This document shows, piece by piece, positions 22,897-32,532 of a stretch of 64,000 nt of DNA. The first letter of the stretch is position 1. Each line of letters begins with the position of its first letter. The position numbers and the translations under genes were made by a program. Origin of the DNA: Metellina segmentata (lineage: Eukaryota; Arthropoda; Arachnida; Araneae; Tetragnathidae). The DNA lies in assembly GCA_947359465.1 (NCBI GenBank), contig OX375880.1:15322120-15386119 (forward strand), written 5' to 3'. A model generated the notes under the pieces. It was not told the DNA's origin and made no database searches. It worked only from the letters and a program-made list of their open reading frames with translations.

Positions 22897-23098
22897 TTAT
22901 CCTTCAAGTGGTTTGACGATATTACTCGTCCAAAAGATCTGACCAGTTTAACTAGTTCGAGATACCTCAGAAAAGTAAAACTGCCCTGTTACTCCGAAGG
23001 GAATGAGGATAATGAGTAAAAAAATTAAATTATTTCCTTGCCAAAAAAATGTTAGGTACGTTAGTACTTCATCTATTGCACAAAATTCAATCACTGCC

Positions 23099-23180
23099 GA
23101 CCAACCGGTCTAGTGGTTAAAATGTTGGCCTCTCGATGGGAAACTTCCTGGTTCGAATCAGGGGTCAGGGCATGGATGTA
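23099..23180 (+). repeat. tRNA-like SINE head with a different body
   Basis: CCAACCGGTCTAGTGGTTAA and CTGGTTCGAATCAGGG repeat the A and B boxes of the main SINE, but the following sequence (TTTGCTGTCCTTTGTTAGGG) does not match it. This may be a second SINE family sharing the head. Confidence 0.6.
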
Positions 23181-23353
23181 AATTTTGCTGTCCTTTGTTA
23201 GGGACAATGATGGTCCTCCCACTGGGTCCTTCAGAAGTGGCCATCACTTCCGGATATGTAGTGGTCAATGATTTAGTTCATATGTTCACGCCACTAGAAA
23301 AAAAAATGTATTGCGCAAAAATACAATTTATTCTCCAGAAGTTCGGTTTGAAG

Positions 23354-23435
23354 AATAACGGATTAGCAACCGTAGGGTTTCGCGTTCGAGCCCTACCTAA
23401 GACCGTAGTGTACAAAGTAGGATGGTACAAATTAT
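23354..23435 (+). repeat. Second diverged tRNA-like SINE head
   Basis: AATAACGGATTAGCAACCGTA then GCGTTCGAGCCCTACC resemble the alternative heads at 3540 and 5870. Confidence 0.45.
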
Positions 23436-23526
23436 ACAGGGGCTGTTCATACATTTTTTATACAATGTATATTGTATTCACAAAACTAAATTACATAAAA
23501 TTCTTGTGTTTTAAATGTTCTATTGA

Positions 23527-23745
23527 CTAATGAGTAGAGTTCAATATGTTAAACAATTCTTCGGCATGGACTAACTTCTTCACACTTTCTCGCGCATCTG
23601 ACAACGGCTCAATGAATTTTTCACGACCTTGTACAGCCAACACATCATAACTTTGAATTATTATATAATCTCGAGATGATTCTTTCTTGGAAAATTTTAT
23701 TCGCTTCACATCTTCAATTATGGAATCATACTTTCGTTTTGTCAT
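23527..23745 (-). pseudogene. Fragment of KRBA2-like integrase-derived protein
   Basis: A 72-codon frame ending at a stop. SYDVLAVQGREKFIEPL and VHAEELFNILNSTH resemble the segment just ahead of the zinc-binding and integrase core of KRAB-A domain-containing protein 2-like proteins, which derive from Ginger-type transposons and are common in arthropods. The core itself does not follow, so only an N-terminal piece is present. Confidence 0.55.
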
Positions 23746-24128
23746 TAAAACACTATTATATTTTAAATCTTCGCGGGTTTGCGAATAATGTTTTTTTACT
23801 TTTTACTCACCAATTTAGTGCTTGCTTGCAGACTAGGAGTTAAATTAGCTGCTTAAAAAAAATCACGACACAAATTCAGCGCTAACCGGCAGAAACGAAT
23901 TTGAAAACAGAATTAGCTATGCTACCCACTGGCAGCCGACGCAAATTATGAAAAATAAAAACAACCGGCGACGACAAAACACTAGCGAAACCAAACTAAA
24001 ACTAAAAGTGGAGGTAGAGGGGGAAGGTGTAGGAAGAGGAAATGAGAGAAACAGGCTAAACCATACTCAAAGTGTTGGGAGATAGGGAAAGTGTAGGGAA
24101 GGGAAGTGAGAGAAACAAACTTTTGAAC

Positions 24129-24285
24129 TTTAACGATACGGAAGCCGTTAATGTGCATATTACCTAGGTTAAATGCGGAAAACTCTTGATTCCGCACGTT
24201 AACGGAGCAAATCAGTTAATCTGTAGATTCACTATGTTTTGTGCACATTAACGGCTTTCGAGTTTTAGCGGTACCATATGTAAAA
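24129..24285. repeat. Short inverted repeat
   Basis: CGGAAGCCGTTAATGTGCA at 24138-24158 is mirrored by TGCACATTAACGGCTTTCG at 24242-24260, with a GC-richer loop. It is probably a small fold-back element. Confidence 0.55.
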
Positions 24286-24437
24286 GAATGAAAGAATCTA
24301 GAATCTTGCATTGGATTGGCGAAAAGAGGGGCTCAGGTGCTTCCTCAGTTGTTATGATGAGGGAATTTCTCAGCCAATCACGATCTGCACCGATGAGCAC
24401 CGAAATGTTACGCAGGAGCTAGTGGGGAACACAGCCC

Positions 24438-24545
24438 TTTCAGGGCAGCTCAATCCATCGAGCCAACCTCTTCTCATTGGTTGAAAAAGGTCACGTGATT
24501 TTTTCCTGTATTTTTGGGTTCGAGAGTGTATAAGTAAATAAGTAA
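24438..24545 (-). promoter_or_regulatory. Left arm of an inverted promoter-like pair
   Basis: This segment is the reverse complement, with about 10% difference, of 28873-28978. It contains CTCATTGGTTG (inverted CCAAT box), GGTCACGTGAT (E-box) and TATAAGTAAATAAG. No start codon with support follows on either side. Confidence 0.55.
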
Positions 24546-25980
24546 AGATATAAACAAATTTGTTTACCTTTTACGCTGTGTTTAACTAACGTTACATCAA
24601 CAGTTTCCAAAATGCATTCGTTTCCGAACACACTTATTGCAAATAGTAACCATTTCATAACTTTAAAAAAGAAAGATATTTTTCTTATAGCAAACCTCTT
24701 TATAAAATATCCGATATTTCTATATTTATGTAAATATCTCGATATTTTCCAACCTTGGTTTGGTAAAAAAAAACTTTCATTTGAAAGGAATTACTGGTGT
24801 ATGTTGTCAAAAATACCAGAAACTCATCTAATTAATTCATCGTTTGCATTAAAACTTCCAGAAAATTGGTTTTAAAATAAGTATCTGATTTTAAAAAGAA
24901 CTAGTAAACAATTTGATTCATAAAATTATTATCATAGTATGCTGTTGAAATAGAATTTTAAATTTCAGTTTCAATTCAAATTAACATAACTTTGTAGATA
25001 AACTGATTTAATTGTAAAAGAATGAGTTCTTCGGTTAATATTTAGTTCTTTTTCTACTAGAATTTTTTCTCAAAGGTTATTTTATTTTAATTCATGGTTA
25101 TAAAAATAATGTTTTATACTGATCAGTTATATTAAATATTTTACATTAAAATGAATCTTTATGGTTATTTTATTGCATTATATAAAAAGTTAAAAACCAT
25201 TATTTATATCAAAGTATGCAAAAATAATAAGGCAGCTGAATGAAGGAGCATAACCCCAAGGTGTAGGGCTAAAATAGGGGAAATTAGTTTTTTTACTATT
25301 AACTATAACAAATCTAACCCTCAGAGTTGATACTTTTTAAATGTTAACGTTGCAAGTTAGGAGAAGCTTAGCATATTTTTGTTTTTTTCAATCAAATATT
25401 TCCCAAACGAGAATGTCGGAGCCTTTGCTTGATTCGAGCCACATCATTTTAAGTGGTCAGATCTACTGTGGGAAATAGCACCTGTGTGTGCTCATCCCAG
25501 CATTTTTATAAATACCAACATGCTTTGTGATGTTATCTTCAACCATTTAGGTTTTAATATTGATATGTTTTTTAACTAATAAATATCTGAACCAGCAACC
25601 AAACAAGAAACAAAATTCCAGTAATTGTAATAAAACATAAAAAGTTTCTTGAAGTTAAATGTTTTTATAGAGTAAGTTATGGATTTTTTGCTTATGTTGA
25701 TGTTAGTATGTAAAATAAAGCTCAATGTTTAGATATACAAAAATAAATTTTTTTTTAATCTGATATAAGGGCGGATTTTAAGAATTGAAACGAAAAGCTT
25801 GGCACTTGGAATGATTGTTGCACATGATATTATGGTAGAGAAGAAAATAAAATACTAGTAAACTTAAGTAAAATTACAGTATACTCTCAATACCTTGAAG
25901 TCAGAGGGACACAATATTGAGATAACAAGGTCAAATAAAACATAAAAAATTAAGTCATCAGAATATAGTCAGTCTAAATC
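24546..25980. other. No supported gene
   Basis: Very AT-rich. An 87-codon open frame at 24612-24875 lies just inside the promoter-like arm, but its composition is typical of AT-rich chance frames and I recognise nothing in it. Confidence 0.35.
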
Positions 25981-25984
25981 ATAG

Positions 25985-26870
25985 GCGTAAAAAGGGGGAG
26001 TTCTAATAACCCCCCTGTCCGTTGAGAATTTTTTCACAAATCACTCCTTTATTAATACCTATACTTAAATTGTTCATAATACAATTAATAACTGTGTTAC
26101 TTGCATAATTAATTAATGATATCAATGAAACAATGGTACACATTAGCTTTTTAAACATCTTGTAAACAATTATTTACTTGCAGACAACTACACATCCCTT
26201 TGGGGGTTTTTATGCAAAATGACTATTTTGAGAGGGTCGTTTTAAAAATTTAGTAGTAAACGTTAAGCACTGTCACCACTTCCCGACATACATGTAACCA
26301 GGAGGCTTGGGGGTTCAACACCCCATCAGCTAAGAAAAACTTTGCAGGTGTTGTTGTTTTTTTAAATCAATTCTTTATTAAAAATAAATTATTCACAGTA
26401 AAATTCATCAATTTTACCTGTGTAAATGTTTTTTAAAAATTACGTTGAGGAATGGGTCGTATTGACCATTTCCCTTCATGCAGCCCAATATAAACCAGAC
26501 TTGTGTAAATAGTAAAGGATTTCAATGAAACAGTGGTACATTAGCTGTATGAAAACATTGGCATAACCAAAGGAGTGGTGGTTCAAACCCCCCATTCAGT
26601 TAAGAATTTTGTTTCACATATAAGATTGTTTTCACAAATAACTAATTTATTAATACTTAAATTGTTTTACTTATGTAATTGATAACTGATATCAAGGAAT
26701 GGTTCATTAACTGTAGCTTTTTATATTTACAATGTATTATTATTATAAGAAAATAAGCAATGCCGGAACGCTCCACTACACTCAATTATAGTGGTAGTTT
26801 GAACTCCTATTTCTTCATAACTGAAAAGTGCTCATAGAAATAATCTTTATTAACACAGAATTTTATATGT
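25985..26870 (+). repeat. Decayed dispersed or tandem repeats
   Basis: Three to four related blocks contain GGGGTTCAA[A/C]ACCCC-like motifs, CAGTTAAGAATTTT, a TTTATTAATAC stretch and ATATCAATGAAACAATGGTAC (26000, 26310, 26580 and 26800). Copies are diverged and spaced irregularly, about 200-300 bp apart. Confidence 0.55.
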
Positions 26871-27750
26871 TGCAGATAGAGAAAAATTTTCAAATCACAA
26901 TCACACGTATATAATTGAAGTTAAAAAAATATATATTTCTACCCTCTATCTAACCTCTTCACAACCAACCATATACAAATTGTTTTTTTTTTCTTTCTTC
27001 TGATAAAAATTATGAATTACTTCAACCTCGGGTCTCAACTATGCTGAAAGCCTAATAATTTTTAAATGATAAGATATTGCTGAAGAACTCGTGTTTTTGT
27101 ACAATGATCTATTATTATCACTTTATAAGCCCAATTAAAATAGGTTAGAAACACAAAGTACATTTTTTCATGTGATATTGTATCTTGGGAAGTGCCTTTT
27201 CATATACATAGGTACATTTATTGCTACAAAACATAAATTTTGTACATAATATATCATTAGCACTAAAATAACACAATATGTGTAGCAAATAAGACATAAT
27301 ACAATTTTTATGAACCCTATTTCATGAAACATATTTTTCATGATGCAAAGGATTTATGGATCCCTTTTTTGAACAGAATACAGATCAATATTATGTGCAA
27401 TTTAGTGTTATATGTATCTGGCATCTCCTTTTTTTTTGTATTCTAGTAAAATTTATGTGAACAGTAAGACGTGCTGTTCTTATTATCTTACTTTCTATTT
27501 ATTAAATCCCGAATTCAACTAGCTATAAGTTTTTATTTCATTAATATTGCAACAGGTTATGGGTTATACGTTCAACTGCGCAGATAAAGTAACGATGGCT
27601 CTGACGACATATTTGAGTTCACCATTTCTTCTGGACTGTGTGTAGACGACTGTGTACCAATAGTTTTTCTTTTTGTCGCACACTTTGGTACATTCAGTAA
27701 TATTTTTATTCATACCCGGCAAAGAAGTGAAATTGCATAACAATCAGCAG
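26871..27750. other. No gene seen
   Basis: AT-rich with no assignable feature. Confidence 0.4.
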
Positions 27751-27754
27751 TTGC

Positions 27755-28083
27755 CTGTTTGCTTTATTTGGCAATGGGGACTCGGCCAGATATTGCTTAC
27801 GCAGTGAGTTTGGTATGTCATGAGTTGAACAACCCCACAGAGACTGATTGGGAAATCGTGCAGACATTAAGATACCTTTGCAAGATCATTGTATATGGGC
27901 ATTGTGTACAATAATGAAGATGACAGAAGCCCGATGTTGTTTAGTGATGCAGATAATAGCTGTGCAGAAGCACTCAGGTATCACAGAGGTGTAGTTTCTT
28001 TCTACGGTGGACGTGCAATTACGTGTGAAGCAAACTACAGGAGACTATATCCAATTCAACGACAGAGGCAGAGTTCATGGCAT
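27755..28083 (+). pseudogene. Ty1/copia pol C-terminal remnant
   Basis: LAMGTRPDIAYAVSLVCHEL and NNPTETDWE are the hallmark start of copia RNase H. MGIVYNNEDD and FSDADNSC, then GVVSFYGGRAITCEAN, continue it, and TTEAEFMA appears in a third frame near 28050. At least two frame changes make it non-functional. No LTRs were found, and a minisatellite begins where the rest of the gene should be. Confidence 0.85.
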
Positions 28084-28085
28084 GC

Positions 28086-28411
28086 TGGCAGGTTTTGAAA
28101 TGTAAACAGTTCTTGGAAAGCATGGATAAATTGACCTTGAACATGTGTTGCAGCAGTTATATAAACAACTCTTAAAAAGCATGATGGAAGGAAAGTAGGA
28201 ATAAACTGTGACCACAAACATGTGATGCAGGCAGGTTTTGAAATTCAAACAGTCCTTGAAAAGCATGGATAAACTGACCATGAACATATGATGCAGGTGG
28301 ATTTTGAACTGTAAACAGTTCTTGAAAAGCATGATGGAGGGAAAGTAGGGATAAACTGAGATCACGAACATGTGATGCAGGCAGGTTTTGATATGTAAAC
28401 AGTTCTTGAGT
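28086..28411 (+). repeat. Minisatellite of alternating units
   Basis: Five units begin at about 28088, 28154, 28231, 28296 and 28381. Each has GCAGG.TTTTGAA.TGTAAACAG, CTTGAAAAGCATG and GAACATGTGATGCAG. Spacings alternate near 65 and 80 bp, giving a higher-order A-B repeat of about 145-150 bp. Confidence 0.8.
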
Positions 28412-28765
28412 AAACTTAGAGAGAATTTGTGGCTGTTCCATTTTATGCTTTAAAGCTTGTGTCAGATTGCAAATTGGGCACGTCAGACTATTTTAACCAG
28501 CTTTGGTGACTGCAGATGATGCAACGTGAAATTGCCCTTGATGCTGAAACATTCCAGAACTTGTCTTGAAAGACTTGCAGCGAATCGAACAGATGTGATC
28601 TGAATCCATCACAAAACGTTGTTTGGAAAAATCACCAAATACAATCGTGCTATAAACAAACAATACTAAATGTGATAAAGCTAAAAAAAATAAAGAGCTA
28701 ATATATTAGACCAATCGTATCGCATTCGGGAAAACTTTTAAACTGATATAATAAACAACAGTTTG
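28412..28765. other. No gene seen
   Basis: Unassigned sequence after the minisatellite. It may be the 3' remainder of the copia element. Confidence 0.35.
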
Positions 28766-28902
28766 ACTTAAAACATCCGTAGTTACTTATTTTACTTATA
28801 CACTCTCGAACTTGCATGTATTATCGGTTAACCGTGTCCCCGTCCGCTTGTCTTGTTTATTTACATCCGTAGTTACTTATTTTACTTATATACTCTCGAA
28901 CC
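28766..28902 (+). repeat. 94-bp-spaced direct repeat
   Basis: ACATCCGTAGTTACTTATTT followed by TACTTATA[C/T]ACTCTCGAAC occurs at 28768 and again at 28862. The second copy is the edge of the right promoter-like arm. Confidence 0.8.
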
Positions 28903-29157
28903 CAAAAATAAAGGGAAAATCACGTGACCTTTTCAACCAATGAGATGAGGTTGGCTCGATGGATCAAGCTGCCCTGAACGTCTTTTGTGGGGAACTCGCT
29001 GTGACGTCATAGACCGGAAAGCTCGACCTTCTAATGGAATAGACGAACCGTGTTCGCGCAGCTTCATGTTATTTCTCCCGACTGCTTGGTTCGAAGATCT
29101 CCGTGCGAAGGTCACGTGTTTGTGGGAGCTAGTCGCCATTTCTCCCATAGCTTCGAC
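28873..29157 (+). promoter_or_regulatory. Promoter-like region of the THAP exon
   Basis: Upstream of the THAP start codon are an E-box (TCACGTGACC near 28920), a CCAAT box (AACCAATGAG near 28936), a CRE-like TGACGTCA near 29002 and a second E-box (GTCACGTGT near 29111). The stretch is clearly richer in GC and CpG than its surroundings. The first 106 bp are mirrored at 24438-24545. Confidence 0.55.
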
Positions 29158-29222
29158 ATGGTGAACTACTGCGTTGCTTACAATTGTACGGTGAAAGCCG
29201 ATGAAGGATACTGCTTTCATAA
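29158..29222 (+). CDS. THAP-domain protein, first coding exon
   Basis: The ATG at 29158 opens MVNYCVAYNC, then EGYCFHK: the start of a THAP zinc finger, with the first two zinc ligands as CxxxxC and the FH motif. The exon ends in GTAAGT at 29223, the usual intron position of THAP genes. THAP fingers bind DNA and occur in host transcription regulators and in P-element transposases, and 22 residues do not tell these apart. The candidate second exon at 30182 has the right sequence but is out of phase by one base. Confidence 0.65.
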
Positions 29223-29368
29223 GTAAGTTTTATTTTAACTGTAAAATGACATTTCTATACAATTTTATGTTAACAATAAAGTGTAGTTTGACCAATTATA
29301 GTTCATTCTAATGCCTATTTCAAAAGTTGCACTTGACAGTTCTAGTTATAGCTATGCATGTAATACCT

Positions 29369-30044
29369 TTCTTCATTGATACGTTTTTCTTTTCAAATTG
29401 GGTTAATAATGGTTATTACAGATATTAGTATTAAAGTCAACTACTCGGCAATTAATCAATTAGTGCACAGTACTCGTGAAAAAATACTCCAAATTAATTC
29501 ATAATTGTGCTTTAAAGATGTTTTAAAGAAATTATCTTAAATCTTGTCTTGAAATTGTCTTTTAATCACCTTCCTTAAGAAGGTGATTAAAATTAGCTGT
29601 AGTACAATTAATCATTTTGTATTAACCTCTGACTTTTGTTTTATTTTGATCTATGAAAAAATAGATAACTGAACATTATTTTTAATTTGTTCTAGTTGTT
29701 TCGCTGTTCTTCATTGGTACATTTTCCTTTTCAAATTGCGTTTATAATGGTTATTAAAGATATTAGTATTAAAGTCAACTATTCAGCAATCAATCTATTA
29801 GTGCACATTTCTCGTGAAAAAATACTCCAAATTAATTCACAATTGTGCTTTAAAGATGTTTTGAAGAAATTGTCTTAAATCTTGTCTTGAAATTGTCTTT
29901 TAATCATCTTCCTTAAAAGGTGCTTAAAATAACTGTAGTACAATTAATCATTATGTATTAACATCTGACTTTTGTTTTATTTTGATCTATGAAAAGGTAG
30001 ATTTATGAATATTAGTTTTAATTTGTTCTAGTTGTTTCGCTGTT
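29369..30044 (+). repeat. 338-bp tandem duplication
   Basis: Two adjacent copies (29369-29706 and 29707-30044) share long near-identical stretches such as CTCGTGAAAAAATACTCCAA and CTTGTCTTGAAATTGTCTTT. It lies in the putative THAP intron. Copy 1 contains a hairpin, AATCACCTTCCTTAAGAAGG-TGATT. Confidence 0.9.
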
Positions 30045-30181
30045 AGAATTCCATATAGTTTAAGTTGTGTTTATACGTGGACTAGTTAGCTTTGAGAAAA
30101 GATGAAATGACTTGACTGGTTTACCCTATACTTTCATATTGTTTTTTTAGTTTAACAAAAAAAATTTATTTTTTTGCACAG

Positions 30182-30249
30182 GTTTTTCCTATTGACAAAC
30201 TTTTGTGTGAGGCTTGGTGCCATGCAATTCGAAAGAAGGATTTGTGGAT
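30182..30249 (+). pseudogene. THAP second exon, frame-broken and cut short
   Basis: After the acceptor TTTTTTTGCACAG one frame reads FPIDKLLCEAWCHAIRKKDLW, the canonical middle of a THAP finger. Splicing from exon 1 enters a different frame, consistent with two extra T residues at the exon start. After DLW the homology stops near 30250, before the C-x-x-H zinc ligands. Either the locus is dead or another exon is used. Confidence 0.65.
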
Positions 30250-30251
30250 AA

Positions 30252-30620
30252 TTATCCTTTCACCTCAACTAACCCTAAATATTTAAAAATATGTGGATAG
30301 TGTTTTTCGATACGAATCACGACATTTATTAAGGGAATTGTAAAATCAGGGAACTTTTTTTCGAGGATTTTTTTTGCCACCCAGTTTATACTTCTCATTG
30401 TGGTAACCTGAAGATTACGAATATGCAGAAAGCAATTTTTTATATGATAGTAAAAACTTTTTAATTTGGTTACGATCAATTTTATAACAGCTAAGCATGT
30501 GTGCTGCATGATTCCCACTAATCTGAATGTTTCCTTTTGTTTTTTAAGCCTGTTCCATAGTAAAAATATGATCATTTTGAAAATTTCTCCTAAAAGAATA
30601 TTTTGATTCCATAAGACCAA
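30252..30620 (-). CDS. Hypothetical 122-codon frame
   Basis: An open frame on the minus strand begins exactly where the THAP homology breaks. It reads INWVAKKILEKKFPDFTIPL near its C-terminus and looks helical and lysine-rich. I do not recognise it. It may be part of an inserted element or chance in AT-rich DNA. Confidence 0.25.
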   Translation of the reverse strand: MVLWNQNILLGEIFKMIIFLLWNRLKKQKETFRLVGIMQHTCLAVIKLIVTKLKSFYYHIKNCFLHIRNLQVTTMRSINWVAKKILEKKFPDFTIPLINVVIRIEKHYPHIFKYLGLVEVKG

Positions 30621-31035
30621 TTTTTAAACTCAATCATCATATATGCAAATATTTTATAAATTTTTGTTGAAATTATCAACTGAAAAAAATGTTACTATCA
30701 AAACTAGTTGAATTAAAAACATGATTTATCACTTGTAAATAAAATTATTTTGTGCCTTGAAAAGAAAATTTTGACAAAAATATGTATGTTTCATTTAAAT
30801 AAAAATATATTTGTTTGATGTAAATAAAAATAGGTGTCTCGTGAATAAAAATGTTTGTTTGATGTTTGTCTCGAGTTTATAAATGTTTACAGGATTGTTC
30901 AATTATTGCAGTGATTTAATATAAGTAATTATAATTTATAAGGTTAAGGAAATTAGCTTTTTAAAACTAGAATTTGACACTTTTATATAAACATTACATG
31001 TTGCATTTAAAATTAATAAAGCTTCATGTTTTAAC
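30621..31035. other. No gene seen
   Basis: AT-rich with several AAATAAAAAT motifs. Confidence 0.4.
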
Positions 31036-31293
31036 ATCGTACCCTGGCAAGAAAAGTGACACAAGTCAAAAAATAAAAATTTTGATATCATGTCATTGAA
31101 AAATATGAATGAGGTGCCCCAGCGTGTTAAATATTACTATTCTATAGAATATAATAGAAGTTACCACCATAAATACTTACCTAAAATTTAAAAGAAGCTT
31201 CTACTATTTCAATATAAGTTTTATAGTATTTAAGTTGATGTTACTCAAATTCTGCAATTTTGAGTTGCGTCACTCTTCTTGCCAAGGTACGAT
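31036..31293. mobile_element. 258-bp MITE
   Basis: Terminal inverted repeats of 29 bp: ATCGTACCCTGGCAAGAAAA-GTGACACAA on the left and its complement with three mismatches on the right. There is no coding capacity. No clear target duplication could be read. Confidence 0.75.
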
Positions 31294-31790
31294 ATATATT
31301 TTTTCACGTTTGAACATAAAATATGGAACATCATTTATTTTTGATAAAATAATAAAATCAAATTATTACATATTATAAATTGAAAAATGTGATTTGGTAA
31401 CGAAATATTTTAGATTTATCAAAGTGAAGTTTAATTTTTCATTTGGTAATGAAAACAAGAGAAAAGAGTATTGTGTATCAATTAAAGTCTTCAAGAAATT
31501 ATTTGCTAACATAAAACGCGCATTTATTAGTGTTTCCTTTTTTTAAAAGGGTACTTAGTCCAAATTGTTAGACATGACCTAATCACTCGCAATTTAAATA
31601 ATTTTGATCAGTAAGTACCTTTACGAGAAACTATTTTTCCCTTTCTAAAGGAAATGTTTTTTTGTCCATTGAGACACACTAAACGCCTTGAAGATTTCCG
31701 TCTTCGAAAATGAGTAAAACCACTAAATCCACCGCTTACATAGCTGATCTGTCCGAGTCAACTCCCTTACCCACGTGATCTTCGCTCCTG
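31294..31790. other. No gene seen
   Basis: AT-rich, becoming GC-richer toward the palindrome. Confidence 0.4.
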
Positions 31791-31914
31791 AGATCTTACG
31801 ACCGTGACTCCGCCCACATGGTCCGTCTAGTTACTTCTAAGGTCGATGCCGGAAAGAATCGACCTTATAATGAAATAGACCGATCATGTGGGCGGAGTCG
31901 CTGTCGTAAGATCT
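31791..31914. repeat. Near-perfect 124-bp palindrome
   Basis: 57-bp arms (AGATCTTACGACCGTGACTC... and its complement) surround the 10-bp loop GCCGGAAAGA. The right arm resembles sequence in the THAP promoter (29014-29060) and near 32093-32120, so it belongs to a dispersed family. Confidence 0.85.
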
Positions 31915-32184
31915 GAAGGGTAAATCCCAAATCGACTTATCCGATTGGCTGTGGAAGAGCAGACTAGTGTTTTTAATAACTGGACAGTCACGTTAACCAA
32001 TTAATAGTTTAGAATTCTTGCTTTTTTTTCCCCACAACCACATGACACATCTTTAAATCGAGCAACTAGAAGATATAACTTGAAACAGCGGTCTCAGGCT
32101 CCGTCTATTTCATTTTAAGATCGATGGTGGAGAGTAAAATAAGGATTATACGAATTATTAAGATAGTTTCTCCGCCGTAGGAGA

Positions 32185-32519
32185 CCGACCAACCGGTATA
32201 GTGGTTAAGGTGTTAGCCTCTAGATCGGAAGGTTCCTGGTTCGAATCCGGGTTCGGGCATGGATGTTTGTAAGCGTATGGTGTAGAGGCGGCTGGTGCAC
32301 CTTAAATCTGTCGTGGCCGAAAGTCCTCACGTTGGGTTGGCGTGGAAGTTTGGAGAGTGGGGTGCCAGCTCAGGTGTTGCTTCGTCATCTGACCGTGGTT
32401 CAAAATTACGAGGTGTTGTCCTCGGATCTTTCCCTTAAGGGACTGATCCCGGACCGTCGTCAATAGCCCGTTGTGTTGCTCTAGTACGACGTTAACTGAA
32501 AATTACCAATTACCAATTA
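32185..32519 (+). repeat. tRNA-headed SINE, full length
   Basis: The best preserved copy: A box TATAGTGGTTAAGGTG, B box GGTTCGAATCC, complete body and an AATTACC-repeat tail. It is flanked by CCGCCGTAGGAGA (32172-32184) and CCGTCGTAGGAGA (32520-32532). It split a repeat whose uninterrupted relative is at about 53617-53700. Confidence 0.9.
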
Positions 32520-32532
32520 CCGTCGTAGGAGA

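Noticed and set aside
24612..24875. 87-codon frame as a gene driven by the left promoter-like arm
   Set aside because: Composition is that of AT-rich chance frames, and orientation relative to the right arm would place transcription the other way.
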